A stretch of 64,000 bases of DNA from Amycolatopsis sp. FBCC-B4732 (GTDB lineage Bacteria > Actinomycetota > Actinomycetes > Mycobacteriales > Pseudonocardiaceae), in assembly GCF_023008405.1 (NCBI RefSeq), contig NZ_CP095376.1:9714501-9778500 (forward strand), given 5' to 3'. A model generated the notes under the pieces. The model saw only the letters and a program-made list of their open reading frames with translations, had not been told where the DNA came from and made no database searches. Position 1 is the first letter of the stretch; every line of letters begins with the position of its first letter. Both the position numbers and the translations under genes were made by a program. Shown here piece after piece: positions 43,922 to 52,924 of this stretch.

Positions 43922-44340
43922 ACCGTCCCCTAACGTTCCCCGCTGATGCGGCGTCATCCTGCCCTACCGCCGCCGCTCGCGCGCACGGAACTGCCGAACC
44001 GGCCGGGAGCGACCTTCGTCACGTTCCGCTACCGTCGATGTGCGTGACCTGAGGGTTTGCCGAGCGGCACAGATCAAGTTGGTAAACATTTCGTTCGACT
44101 TGGCGACCCGGTGCAGCGAAGTCGTGCAAAGACCTCTAAGCTGGGTATCGGCGGCCCGCTCCCAGTGACCCCCAGGCTGGTTGAGCGGGTCGCCCCTTCG
44201 TCTCTGCTCCGGGCTTCGCTCCGTCGCGCGACTTCGTCGTATTACCCGGGGGCCGAGCCCCCGGACCCCCACGGTGCGGTGCGCGCGGCGTCGGCCCTCT
44301 TCGCCGTGGCGCCGTGGCTTCCCTGTGGCATCGTGGCGCG
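43922..44340. other. 419-base intergenic region, no gene seen
   Basis: Lies between the divergent ABC-2 ATPase and response-regulator genes. It should hold both promoters, but I cannot place clear -35/-10 pairs. Positions 44180-44265 look like a self-contained module: CGTCTCTGCTCCGGG, then CTTCGCTCCGTCGCGCGAC, and finally a GC-rich hairpin. I recall similar blocks dispersed in Amycolatopsis intergenic DNA, but that needs a genome search. Confidence 0.45.
44246..44264. repeat. GC-rich hairpin, possible dispersed intergenic element
   Basis: CCGGGGGC (44246-44253), loop CGA, GCCCCCGG (44257-44264), followed by a C run. No U tract. It may terminate transcripts of the upstream region or belong to a repeated intergenic unit. 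Confidence 0.45.
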
Positions 44341-45006
44341 ATGCGGATCTTGCTCGTCGAGGATGAGCGGCGGCTCGCCGAGGCGCTGCGGGCCGGGCTG
44401 AGCGCCGAGGGGTACGCCGTCGATGTCGCGCACAACGGGCGGGACGCGCTCTGGCTCGCCGGGGAACACCCTTACTCCGCCATCGTCCTGGACATCATGC
44501 TGCCGGGGCTGAACGGCTACCGCGTCTGCCGGCGGCTGCGGGAACAGGGGAACAGCACGCCGATCCTCATGCTCACCGCCAAGGACGGGGAGGACGACGA
44601 GATCGAGGCGCTCGACACCGGCGCCGACGACTTCCTGCCCAAGCCCTTTTCCTACGGCGTCCTGCTCTCGCGGCTGCGCGCGCTCATCCGGCGGGGCGGC
44701 GCCACCCGGCCGGGGGTCCTCAGGCTGGGGGACCTCGAGCTCGACCAGGCCGCCCGGACCTGCCGGAGCGGCGGAGCCGACATCGCGCTCACCACCAAGG
44801 AGTTCGCCCTGCTCGCCTACCTGGTGCAGCGGCCGGGACAGGTGGTCACCAAAGCCGAACTGCTCGACAACCTCTGGGACTTCGCCGCGGCCGCGACCGC
44901 CAACCTCGTCGAGGTGCACGTCAGCGCGCTGCGGCGCAAGCTCGGCGCCGAAACCATCCGCACCGTCCGCGGCGCCGGCTACCTCGTGGTGACCGCGGGT
45001 GCCTAG
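44341..45006 (+). CDS. OmpR/PhoB-family response regulator
   Basis: 221 residues. The receiver domain has the acidic pair EDE at 7-9, phospho-acceptor Asp52 in VLDIMLPGLNG, Thr in LTAKD and Lys in PKPFSYG. The winged-helix domain (about 130-221) ends with LWDFAAAATANLVEVHVSALRRKLG and IRTVRGAGYLV, typical OmpR class. ATG 44341. It overlaps the kinase gene by 8 bases (44999-45006), so the two are translated together and form a two-component pair. Confidence 0.94.
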   Translation: MRILLVEDERRLAEALRAGLSAEGYAVDVAHNGRDALWLAGEHPYSAIVLDIMLPGLNGYRVCRRLREQGNSTPILMLTAKDGEDDEIEALDTGADDFLPKPFSYGVLLSRLRALIRRGGATRPGVLRLGDLELDQAARTCRSGGADIALTTKEFALLAYLVQRPGQVVTKAELLDNLWDFAAAATANLVEVHVSALRRKLGAETIRTVRGAGYLVVTAGA

Positions 45007-46351
45007 GTTCCTCCGCTCGACCCGCTTCCGCGTCGCGCTCACGGCGTTCGCCGCGTCGGTCGTGGCGCTCGGGGCGGTTTCCGTGTGGTTCGTGCTCCAG
45101 GCGGAGAGCCGGCTCCGGAACGCCGCCGCGCAGCTCGCCGACGCCCACGCCGACGCGATCGTCCAGCTGCTGAACACCGGTGCCAGGCCGGCCGACCTGA
45201 CACTGCTCGTGCGAGATTCGATCTACGAGGTCACCGATCGCGCCGGTAAGCGGCTCGTCTCCTGCCCCGTCCTGGACGGGGCCACGCTCGCCGCGTTCGA
45301 CACCGATGTCACGCTCCAGCCGTACGAGATCGTCCGGAGCGACCAGGCCTCCGTCGGGTGCGCGCCCGAACTGCGCGACCTCGACGAAACCCTGACCGTG
45401 CACGTCGTCCACGACGTCAGCGGGGACAGCGAGTACGACGTCTTCGCCGGCGTGGAGATCGACGCCGAGGGCCAGGCGGCCGTCGACTCCGTCCGGACCG
45501 TGCTCACCGCCGGCGTTCCCGCGGTCGCGCTGCTCATCGGCGTCATCGCGTGGCTCGCCGTCCGCCGGTCGCTGCGGCCGGTCGAGGCCATCCGCGGCGA
45601 GGTCGCCGAGATCGGTGCGCACGACCTGGGCCGCCGGGTGCCGGAACCGGGCACCGGCGACGAGATCGCACGTCTCGCCGGGACCATGAACACCATGCTC
45701 GCGCGGCTCGACGAGGCCGTCACCCGGCAGAGCCGGTTCACCGCCGACGCGTCGCACGAACTGCGCACCCCGCTCGCTTCGCTGCGGACCCAGCTCGAGG
45801 TCCTCCTCGCGCACCCGGACCGGCTCGACTGGCGGGACACCTGCGAGAACGCGCTGCTCGACATCACCCGGCTGCAGGATCTCGTCGCCGACCTCGTGCT
45901 GCTGGGCAAGCTCGACCACGCCGGCCCGGCCCGCCTCGAACCGGTGGCACTGTCCGAAGTGGTCGAAGCCGTCGCGGCCGGGCGCGCCGACGTCGAAGTC
46001 AGCGGGACGCCGATGGTGCGCGGGCACCGGTCGCGGCTGGAACGGCTCGTCCGCAACCTCGTCGACAACGCCGAGCGGCACGCGGTGTCCCGGGTCGCCG
46101 TCGCGGTGTCCGCTGTGGACGGACAGGTCGTGCTGACGGTCACCGACGACGGGCCCGGCATCCCGGAAGCGGACCGCGAGCGCGTTTTCGACCGCTTCGT
46201 CCGCCTCGACGACGCCCGTGCCCGCGACGACGGCGGGTCCGGGCTGGGCCTGGCCATCGTGGCCGACATCGCCCGCGCGCACGGTGGCACGGCCGTGGCC
46301 GAAGCGGGCAGCCGGTTCGTCGTCACGCTCCCGGAGCTGAAGACGTCTTAA
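44999..46351 (+). CDS. Membrane sensor histidine kinase
   Basis: 450 residues. Two transmembrane helices (about 14-34 and 165-185) flank an extracytoplasmic sensor of about 130 residues. A HAMP domain, the HisKA box FTADASHELRTPLASL, and a HATPase domain follow (NLVDNAERHA; DDGPGIPEADRERVFDRFVR; GSGLGLAIV). Signal unknown. GTG 44999 overlaps the regulator stop. The membrane acyltransferase gene 45 bases downstream may be a target. Confidence 0.93.
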   Translation: MPRFLRSTRFRVALTAFAASVVALGAVSVWFVLQAESRLRNAAAQLADAHADAIVQLLNTGARPADLTLLVRDSIYEVTDRAGKRLVSCPVLDGATLAAFDTDVTLQPYEIVRSDQASVGCAPELRDLDETLTVHVVHDVSGDSEYDVFAGVEIDAEGQAAVDSVRTVLTAGVPAVALLIGVIAWLAVRRSLRPVEAIRGEVAEIGAHDLGRRVPEPGTGDEIARLAGTMNTMLARLDEAVTRQSRFTADASHELRTPLASLRTQLEVLLAHPDRLDWRDTCENALLDITRLQDLVADLVLLGKLDHAGPARLEPVALSEVVEAVAAGRADVEVSGTPMVRGHRSRLERLVRNLVDNAERHAVSRVAVAVSAVDGQVVLTVTDDGPGIPEADRERVFDRFVRLDDARARDDGGSGLGLAIVADIARAHGGTAVAEAGSRFVVTLPELKTS

Positions 46352-46396
46352 GCTCGCTTCAGGTCCCGTTCAGCGTCCGCGGCCGACGCTGCGCGC

Positions 46397-47509
46397 ATGA
46401 TCATCTCTTGGCGGCCCCTCGACCACGCCGAATACCGATCGTCGTCGTGGTTCCCCGGCCTGACCGGCGTGCGCGCGCTCGCCGCGCTGGCCGTCGTGTT
46501 CTTCCACTACGGCGGCCCGGCGCTCGACCGGCTGCAGGGCTGGATCGCCGTCCAGCTGTTCTTCGTGCTGTCCGGGTTCCTGATCACGACGCTGGCGCTG
46601 CGCGAAGAGGACCGCACGGGCCGGATCTCGGTGCGCGACTTCTACCTCCGCCGCGTCTTCCGGATCATGCCGGTGTACTTCCTGCTGCTCGGCCTGACGG
46701 CGCTGGCGGTGACGCTCGCCGGGACGTACGGGAGCAGCCGGCTCGCCGACGCGATGCCGTACTACCTGACGTTCCTCAACGAAGTCGTCGACTTCAACAC
46801 GCCGTACCCGACGTCGTGGTCTCTGGGCGTCGAGGAGAAGTTCTACCTCGTCTGGCCCGCGCTGCTCGTGCTGACGTCGTTCGCGAAGACCGGCAAGACC
46901 GCGCAGCGCCTGCTGATCGGCGCGGGCGCGCTGGGGTTCGTGCTCGGCGTCCTGCCGCTGGCTCCCGCGCACCAGTGGGCGAGCCTGTCCGTGCACTACG
47001 GCTCGCTGATCGTCGGCTGCCTGCTCGCGCTGGCGCTGCACCACCCGCGCGGGTTCGCCGTGCTGCGGCCGCTGACCAGCCCGGCCGCGGCGACGCTGGT
47101 GGCGCTCGGGTTCGGCGTGCTCCAGCTGTCGGTCGAGCCGCTGGGGCGGGCGCTCGGCGGGAACTGGCAGTTCGTCGTCCCGGTCTACGCGGTGGGCGCG
47201 GCGCTGCTGCTGGTCGCGGTGGTCTCGGCGGGGCCGGTGCGGAGGGTGCTCTCGAGCCGCGTGCTGACGTTCATCGGCGACCGCTCCTACGCGCTCTACC
47301 TGGCCCAGACGGGCGCGGCGGGCGTGACCGGCCTGCTGTTCCCGACCGGGCTGGGGAAGGCGGTCGCCACCTCCGCCGTGGCGCTGCTCTTCGCGTGCGG
47401 TCTCCGGAAGTGGGTCGAGCAGCCGGCCATCGCGTACGGGCGACGGCTGGTGGCAAAAGGGGAGCGGGCCCCTGCCGCGGAACGACAGGGACCCGCTCGG
47501 GTGAGGTAG
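46397..47509 (+). CDS. Membrane acyltransferase (acyltransferase_3, OafA/YrhL-like)
   Basis: 370 residues with about ten helices. The N-terminal signature RSSSWFPGLTGVRALAALAVVFFHYG holds the conserved Arg/His active-site region. VQLFFVLSGFLITTLALREE, RRVFRIMPVYFLLLG and SWSLGVEEKFYLVWP are family hallmarks. It acylates an exported sugar or cell-wall glycolipid, or a secondary metabolite. It follows the two-component pair by 45 bases on the same strand, suggesting co-regulation. A hairpin inside its 3' end terminates transcription. Confidence 0.92.
   Translation: MIISWRPLDHAEYRSSSWFPGLTGVRALAALAVVFFHYGGPALDRLQGWIAVQLFFVLSGFLITTLALREEDRTGRISVRDFYLRRVFRIMPVYFLLLGLTALAVTLAGTYGSSRLADAMPYYLTFLNEVVDFNTPYPTSWSLGVEEKFYLVWPALLVLTSFAKTGKTAQRLLIGAGALGFVLGVLPLAPAHQWASLSVHYGSLIVGCLLALALHHPRGFAVLRPLTSPAAATLVALGFGVLQLSVEPLGRALGGNWQFVVPVYAVGAALLLVAVVSAGPVRRVLSSRVLTFIGDRSYALYLAQTGAAGVTGLLFPTGLGKAVATSAVALLFACGLRKWVEQPAIAYGRRLVAKGERAPAAERQGPARVR
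47462..47498. terminator. Hairpin terminator embedded in the 3' end of the acyltransferase gene
   Basis: GAGCGGG-C-CCCTG (47462-47474) pairs with CAGGG-A-CCCGCTC (47486-47498) with one mismatch. The stop codon follows 9 bases later, and the convergent ald gene ends 2 bases beyond it, so one structure serves both genes. Confidence 0.65.
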
Positions 47510-47510
47510 G

Positions 47511-48626
47511 TCAGGCGAGGACGGTGTCCAGCGGCGTGTGCACCAGGTCGTGCGCCACCGCGACCGGGCCGTTGGTCAGGGCGCCGTCGTGGGTGTTGAG
47601 GCCCTTCGCGAGCGCGGCGTCGGCCTGCAGCGCGGCCTTCCAGCCGTGCTCGGCCAGCTGGACCGCGTAGGGCAGCGTGACGTTGGTGAGCCCGTAGGTC
47701 GACGTCCGGGGCACCGCGCCCGGCATGTTCGCGACGCAGTAGAAGACCGACTCGTGCACGGTGTAGGTCGGCTCGTCGTGGGTGGTCGGGCGCGAGTCGG
47801 CGAAGCAGCCGCCCTGGTCGATCGCGATGTCGACGAGCACGCTGCCGGCCTTCATGCGCGATACGAGCTCGTTCGAGACGAGCTTCGGCGCCTTCGCGCC
47901 CGGCACCAGCACCGCGCCGATGACCATGTCGGCCTGCAGCACGGACTCCTCGACCGACAGGCGGGTCGACGTCACCGTGCGGATGCGGCCGCCGAAGTCG
48001 TTGTCGATCTGGCGGAGGCGGTCGACGTTGGTGTCGAGGATCTCGACGTCCGAGCCGAGGCCCAGCGCGACGCGGGCGGCGTTGAGGCCGGCCACGCCGC
48101 CGCCGATGACGACGACGCGCGCCGGGTGCACGCCGGGGATGCCGCCGGGCAGGACACCGCGCCCGCCGCTCGGCTTCATCAGCGAGAACGCGCCGACCTG
48201 CGGGGCCAGCCGGCCCGCGACCTCGGACATCGGGGCGAGCAGCGGGAGCGCGCCGGTGGCGGTCTGCACCGTCTCGTAGGCGATCGCGGTGGTGCCGGCG
48301 GCCAGCAGCGCGTCGGTCAGCGGGCGGTCGGCGGCGATGTGCAGGTAGGTGAACAGGACCTGGTCGCGCCGGAGCCGGCCGTACTCCTCGGCGATGGGCT
48401 CCTTGACCTTGAGGACGAGCTCGCCCTCGGCCCAGGTCTCGTCGGCGGTGGCGAGGATCTTCGCGCCGGCGGCGACGTACTCCTCGTCGGAGATGGACGA
48501 CCCGGTGCCGGCACCGGTCTCGACGAAGACGTCGTGCCCGCGCCCGACCAGCTCGTGCACGCCGGCCGGGGTCAGCGCGACCCGGTACTCGTGCCTCTTG
48601 ATCTCACGGGGAACGGCGATACGCAC
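47511..48626 (-). CDS. ald: Alanine dehydrogenase
   Basis: 371 residues, exactly the family length; NAD-dependent interconversion of L-alanine and pyruvate plus ammonia. N-terminal [28 protein letters not shown] with the substrate-binding Lys, YLHIAA with the catalytic His, and the Rossmann motif [21 protein letters not shown] are all present. C-terminal [20 protein letters not shown] is diagnostic. GTG 48626 has GGAGG 7 bases upstream. In actinobacteria the gene is induced by alanine and low oxygen through AldR-type regulators; no regulator is adjacent. Confidence 0.96.
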   Translation of the reverse strand: MRIAVPREIKRHEYRVALTPAGVHELVGRGHDVFVETGAGTGSSISDEEYVAAGAKILATADETWAEGELVLKVKEPIAEEYGRLRRDQVLFTYLHIAADRPLTDALLAAGTTAIAYETVQTATGALPLLAPMSEVAGRLAPQVGAFSLMKPSGGRGVLPGGIPGVHPARVVVIGGGVAGLNAARVALGLGSDVEILDTNVDRLRQIDNDFGGRIRTVTSTRLSVEESVLQADMVIGAVLVPGAKAPKLVSNELVSRMKAGSVLVDIAIDQGGCFADSRPTTHDEPTYTVHESVFYCVANMPGAVPRTSTYGLTNVTLPYAVQLAEHGWKAALQADAALAKGLNTHDGALTNGPVAVAHDLVHTPLDTVLA

Positions 48627-48761
48627 GGTCGGCCTCCTGGGTCGGTCTGCGTCGAAAATCGGTGCGGTGGTGCCACTCACGGTGAGCCACCCGGACGGCG
48701 GTGTCATCGTGCTGCACGGACATTTTTTCGCCGGGTTCGTGGTGCTCGGCGGACAACACCA

Positions 48762-48784
48762 TTGACTTCGACTTCACTTGAAGT
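48762..48784 (+). promoter_or_regulatory. MerR/SoxR-like operator-promoter for oxidoreductase gene
   Basis: TTGACT (48762-48767) is followed by a palindrome ACTTC-ACTT-GAAGT (48771-48784), 14 bases before the ATG. MerR-family regulators bind palindromes like this inside promoter spacers. No good -10 is visible, and the regulator is not nearby. Confidence 0.45.
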
Positions 48785-48798
48785 TGCAGCGTGGGCGC

Positions 48799-49734
48799 AT
48801 GAGAGCTGTGTGGTTGCGTGAGTTCGGCGGCCCGGAGGTGCTGGTCCCCGGGGACGCTCCGGATCCCGTCGCCGGGCCCGGTCAGGTGCTGGTCGAAGTG
48901 GCCTTCGTGAACACGACGTTCGTCGAGACGCAGCTGCGGGCGGGCGCGCCCGGGCCGTTCCGGGTGACGCCGCCGGTGATCCCGGGCAACGGCGTCGGCG
49001 GGGTGATCAGCGCGGTCGGCGAAGGCGTCGACCCGGGACTGGCCGGGCAGCGGGTGGTGACGTCGACCGGCGGTTCCGGTGGCTACGCCCAGCGCGTCGC
49101 GGTGGCCGCGACGGCGGTGTTCCAGGTGCCGTCTTCCCTGGAACTCGACGCGGCGGTGGCGGTGCTCGCGGACGGCCGCACCGCGACCGGCTTGGTGCAT
49201 GCGGCCAGCGTGCGCCCCGGCGATCGAGTCCTGGTCGAGGCCGCGGCGGGCGGTGTCGGCGGCCTGCTGGTCCAGCTGGCGAAGGCGGCGGGCGCGGTCG
49301 TGATCGGCGCAGCGGGCGGTCCGGCGAAGGTGGCCCGGGTGCTCGGGGCGGACGCCGTGGTCGACTACCTGGCCCCGGATTGGGTGTCCGAGGTGGGGCC
49401 GGTCGACGTCGTCTTCGACGGCGTGGGCGGCCCGATCGGCGCGGCCGCTTTCGGTGCGCTGCGGCGAGGCGGGCGGATGGCGGTCTACGGGCTGGCGAGC
49501 GGTTCGTGGGCGGAAGTGTCCGAAGAGGACGCTGCCGCGCGCGGGGTTTCCCTGGTGCGCTCGATCGGGAGCCCGGCGGAGCTGCGGGCGTTCACGGAGT
49601 CGGCACTGGCGGAAGCGGCGGCGGGCCGGCTGGTGCCGGTGATCGGCCAGCGCTTCCCGCTGGAGAAGGCGGCGGACGCCCACGCGGCGATGGAATCCCG
49701 GGCCACGGTGGGGAAGACGCTGCTGGTCGCATGA
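48799..49734 (+). CDS. NADPH:quinone oxidoreductase-like protein (zinc-independent MDR)
   Basis: 311 residues. MRAVWLREFGGPEVL and VPGNGVGGVISAVGEGV are typical of the QOR group, and the NADPH-binding motif is EAAAGGVGGLLVQLAKAAGA (AAxGGVG). Catalytic zinc ligands are absent, as expected for QOR. It probably handles quinones or enones. ATG 48799 preferred over an in-frame ATG 48778. ATGA overlap with the following broken gene. The promoter has a MerR-like palindrome, fitting an oxidative-stress role. Confidence 0.87.
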   Translation: MRAVWLREFGGPEVLVPGDAPDPVAGPGQVLVEVAFVNTTFVETQLRAGAPGPFRVTPPVIPGNGVGGVISAVGEGVDPGLAGQRVVTSTGGSGGYAQRVAVAATAVFQVPSSLELDAAVAVLADGRTATGLVHAASVRPGDRVLVEAAAGGVGGLLVQLAKAAGAVVIGAAGGPAKVARVLGADAVVDYLAPDWVSEVGPVDVVFDGVGGPIGAAAFGALRRGGRMAVYGLASGSWAEVSEEDAAARGVSLVRSIGSPAELRAFTESALAEAAAGRLVPVIGQRFPLEKAADAHAAMESRATVGKTLLVA

Positions 49735-50179
49735 GCACGTTCGACGTGGACGAGTTCCTCGCCCGGTCGCTCACCGCCCGGGTGGCCACGGACGGCCCGA
49801 CGGTCCGGCCCACTCGGTACCTCTGGGAGGGCGGCGCGTTCTGGATCCTCAGCGGCGAGTGGTCGCGCCTGCCGGCGCGGATCGCGAGCGGCCGCGGATC
49901 GCGCTCACGGTGGACGTCTGCGAGCTGGACACCGGGCTGGTCCGGCAGGTGGTGGCGAGCGGTGCCGCGGAGTTGCGCCCGTTCGACGTCCCGCGCGGGC
50001 GCCGGAAGCTGGTGCGATACCTCGGTGCGGACGAGGAGCGGTGGGATCCACGGTTCCGGGCGTACCTGCACGAGAACCAGGACACCCTCTGGGTGCACCT
50101 GCGGCCTTCGCGGCTGATTGCGACCGACCTCAGCTACGAGGTTGTGAGAGCGTCCTTCGCGGCAAAACAGTGCTCCTGA
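49731..50179 (+). pseudogene. Frameshifted flavin-dependent oxidase-like (PNPOx-like split-barrel) gene
   Basis: The start frame from ATG 49731 reads MSTFDVDEFLARSLTARVAT and GGAFWILSGEWSRLPARIA. After about 49890 the sensible reading continues in another frame as PRIALTVDVCELDTGLVRQ and ending LWVHLRPSRL. The two halves are one PNPOx-like protein of about 149 codons separated by a single-base deletion or its equivalent (frame shift of -1). It overlaps the upstream gene (ATGA), so it was translationally coupled. It is either a real pseudogene or a sequencing error. Confidence 0.75.
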
Positions 50180-50188
50180 TCCGTGGTG

Positions 50189-50237
50189 CCGTGCAGGGCA
50201 CCTCATGGACTTGAAAGCCATGAGGTGCCCTTCACGG
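50189..50237. terminator. Very stable bidirectional hairpin terminator
   Basis: AGGGCACCTCATGG (50195-50208) pairs with CCATGAGGTGCCCT (50218-50231), extended by CCGTG/CACGG (50189-50193 with 50233-50237) after a one-base internal loop. It sits between convergent genes. Confidence 0.88.
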
Positions 50238-50244
50238 AAACCGT

Positions 50245-51153
50245 TCAGGCGCGGTAAGCGGACCAGGAGCTGTTCATCCGCGTGCCCTGGCCCGCGGTGA
50301 ACTCGTACATGCAGTTGTCGTAGCTGTAGTCCATGAAGTTGTGCACCGGGTCCTTGCCCGACGCCGTGCAGGTGTCCTTGGTCGTCGGGCAGCCCGACGT
50401 CGCCGTCGCTTCGGCCGGGGTGTCGGACACGTAGTCGCCCGAACCGGAGCAGCCGCCCTGGAACGTGTGGTAGAGCCCCATCCAGTGGCCGACCTCGTGC
50501 GTGGCCGTGTCGCCCTCGTTGTAGTTCGTCGCCGAGCGGCCCGGGAGGGACTCGTCGAGGATGACGACGCCGTCCAGCTTCGGCTGCGAGTTGTAGTTCC
50601 ACGGGAACGTCGCCCAGCCGAGCAGGTCGTCGCCGAGGTTGGCGGTGTAGATGTTCAGCGCGTTCTTGCCGCCCTTGCGCAGCGCGTTCTTCATGTTGCG
50701 CTCGGCCGAGGTGCCGTCGGTGATGCCGTTGTACCAGGTCGAGTTGTTCGTGTAGTCGGTGCTCACCAGCGAGAAGCTGAAGCCCTTGGAGCCGTACGCG
50801 CTGTTCAGCACCGAAATCTGCTTGGTGATCGTGGCCGCCGGCAGGTTGCCGGTCGAGCCGCTCGTGATCACGTGGAAGTACACCGGGATCGAGACCGCCG
50901 CCGCGGCCTTGAACGCCGTCCGCTTGCCGGCGAGCTTGCTCTGCATGTCCGCTTCGACGCGGGCCGCCTCGGCGGGCGACAGGCTGTCGGCGTGGCCGTC
51001 CTTGCTCCGGTCCGCCGGCTGGGTGGGGGTGAAGCAGTCGCCGGACGGTGCCGCGACGGCGCTCCCGGCGGTGGCGCCCGGGACGACCAGGGCGACGAGG
51101 GACAGCGCGGACACCGCGCCCAGCTTGAGAGCCCTGCTGACCGAACTGCTCAT
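50245..51153 (-). CDS. Secreted M43-type (pappalysin-like) zinc metalloprotease
   Basis: 302 residues with a signal peptide ([20 protein letters not shown], cleavage near AVAA). A propeptide leads to the catalytic domain with [13 protein letters not shown], the HExxHxxGxxH metzincin zinc motif, and the Met-turn in [11 protein letters not shown]. Cysteine pairs ([16 protein letters not shown]) add disulfides. ATG 51153 has AGGAG at good spacing; the upstream TTG 51159 is rejected. An extracellular protease with a Sec signal; substrate unknown. A strong terminator follows downstream. Confidence 0.92.
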   Translation of the reverse strand: MSSSVSRALKLGAVSALSLVALVVPGATAGSAVAAPSGDCFTPTQPADRSKDGHADSLSPAEAARVEADMQSKLAGKRTAFKAAAAVSIPVYFHVITSGSTGNLPAATITKQISVLNSAYGSKGFSFSLVSTDYTNNSTWYNGITDGTSAERNMKNALRKGGKNALNIYTANLGDDLLGWATFPWNYNSQPKLDGVVILDESLPGRSATNYNEGDTATHEVGHWMGLYHTFQGGCSGSGDYVSDTPAEATATSGCPTTKDTCTASGKDPVHNFMDYSYDNCMYEFTAGQGTRMNSSWSAYRA

Positions 51154-51317
51154 GGACAACTCCTCGTGCGATGACCCGGCCGCGCCGGGTGGTGCAGAGA
51201 AAATGCGTCAGGCGATCACCGGAATCCACCACCTTTCGGCTGGAAAACACAATCCGGACGATCGGCGCGATCCATGCGGAGCAGCGCATGCGTCGCGTAC
51301 TGGGCCGAACGGCGCAA

Positions 51318-52874
51318 TCAGCTCCAGTGCAGCGCCACGAGCTGCGTGATCAGCGCCAGCCGGACGTCGGGGTCGTCGAGGTCCAGCGGGACCAGTTCCA
51401 GGAGCTTCCGCATCCGGTACCGCAGGGTGTTCGGGTGGATGCGCAGCTCCCGCGCCGCCGCGCGCGGGTCGCCGGGGTGGCGCAGCCACTCGTAGAGCGT
51501 CTCGACGTAGCCGGCCTTGCCCGTCTCGTCGTGCGCGCGCAGCGCGCCCAGCGGGCCGAGCTCGGCGACCTTCGCGCCGGCCGCCGCGGTCGCGCCGCGG
51601 TGCAGGGTCAGCGCCGTCCAGGCTTCGTCGAAGGTGATCACGCGCGCTTCGAGCAGCTCCGCGCGCAGCAGTCCGAGGGCTTCGTCGGCCTGCAGACGCG
51701 ACGCCGAGAGGTCGCCGATCTCGCCGGGCGCACCCGCCGCGGCGCGCGGAGCACCGACGCGACGGGACGGTCCCGTCGCGACGAGAGCCTCGCGCAGTTC
51801 CGCCCACCCGCCGGGGCCCGGCCGGTCCGGGACCACGGCGTAGAGCAGCCCGCCCAGCTCGGTCGCCACCGGGCGGCTGCCGATGCCCTGGGAGATGCGT
51901 TCGAGCAGCGCGAGGCGCAGGCCCTCGGCGTCGCGCCCGTCGCCGCCGGTGACCTCGATGACGACCACGCGGTGCGGCTCGTCGGACAGGTCGAGCTCGG
52001 CCATCGCCTTGCGCGGGTTCGCGCGGCCTTCGAGCACTCCGCGCAGCAGTTCGGCCGACGCGCGGCGCTGCGCGTCGGTGTGCGCGCGGCGCCGCAGCAG
52101 GTGCAGCGCGACGACCGGGGCGGCGTCGGCGAACGCGGCCGCGCGCTCGTCGGACACCGGCCCGGCGACCACCGCCCACATCGAGCCGAGCAGCTCGCCG
52201 CCCATCCGGATCGGCACGATCAGCCGCGGCAGCGTGCCGTCGCGCTGGGCGGGGACGAAGATCGTCTGCCGGCCGCGCGACAGCTCGCGGAACACCCCGC
52301 GCGACCGGAACCGCGCGAGGACGTCGTCGGGGATGCGGCGGCCCATGATCGTGGCGACGCGCGCGGGGTCGGTGAGGTCCTGGCGCGCGGAGTAGGCGAG
52401 CACGCGCGAGTTGGTGTCCTCGATGGTCACCGGGGCGTCCACGACGGACGCGACGGCGTCGGCGAGCCGGAAGAGGTCGCCGGAGCCGGGGTCGAGGTCT
52501 TCGGACTCGTCGGCGAGGGCGTCGAGGACAGTCCGCAGCAGCCACACGAGCTGCGCCCACGACGTCGCCGCGTGCACCTGCACCAGCGCGATCCCGCTCG
52601 CCTTCGCGGCCCGCTTCACCGACGGCTTCCCGGCGACCGGCGGCTTGAGCAGCACGGCGGCGGCGCCCTGCCCGGCGCTCTGGCGCACGAGCTCGGCAGC
52701 GTCTTCGGGACCGGTCGTGGCGACGCCGAGCACGAGGTCGCCTGCCGACAGGGTGACGGCGCCGCCGGGTTCGGCGATGACGACGTCGGCGACCGCGGGG
52801 GAGTCCTCGGGCACCTGGAGCGCGTGGAGCAGCGTCGGCCCCACCCGGTCGACCACGCTGCGCACCGACACCAC
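51318..52874 (-). CDS. PucR-family transcriptional regulator
   Basis: 518 residues. The N-terminal PucR-type domain (residues 1-135, LHALQVPEDSPAVADVV) is followed by a GGDEF-like/GAF-like central part and the C-terminal PucR helix-turn-helix: AARELRIHPNTLRYRMRKLLEL near 460-490. The family regulates purine, amine or amino acid catabolism, often as activator. No catabolic genes are adjacent, so the target is unknown. GTG 52874 is the first start codon of a GTGGTG pair. Confidence 0.87.
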   Translation of the reverse strand: MVSVRSVVDRVGPTLLHALQVPEDSPAVADVVIAEPGGAVTLSAGDLVLGVATTGPEDAAELVRQSAGQGAAAVLLKPPVAGKPSVKRAAKASGIALVQVHAATSWAQLVWLLRTVLDALADESEDLDPGSGDLFRLADAVASVVDAPVTIEDTNSRVLAYSARQDLTDPARVATIMGRRIPDDVLARFRSRGVFRELSRGRQTIFVPAQRDGTLPRLIVPIRMGGELLGSMWAVVAGPVSDERAAAFADAAPVVALHLLRRRAHTDAQRRASAELLRGVLEGRANPRKAMAELDLSDEPHRVVVIEVTGGDGRDAEGLRLALLERISQGIGSRPVATELGGLLYAVVPDRPGPGGWAELREALVATGPSRRVGAPRAAAGAPGEIGDLSASRLQADEALGLLRAELLEARVITFDEAWTALTLHRGATAAAGAKVAELGPLGALRAHDETGKAGYVETLYEWLRHPGDPRAAARELRIHPNTLRYRMRKLLELVPLDLDDPDVRLALITQLVALHWS

Positions 52875-52924
52875 GGGATCATTCTGGCCGAGAAACCGGT
52901 GGACGGCTCGGTAGGGTCGAAGGG

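Noticed and set aside
48700..48780. Sequence-only prediction of an AldR operator for ald
   Set aside because: I could not see repeated, convincing half-sites.
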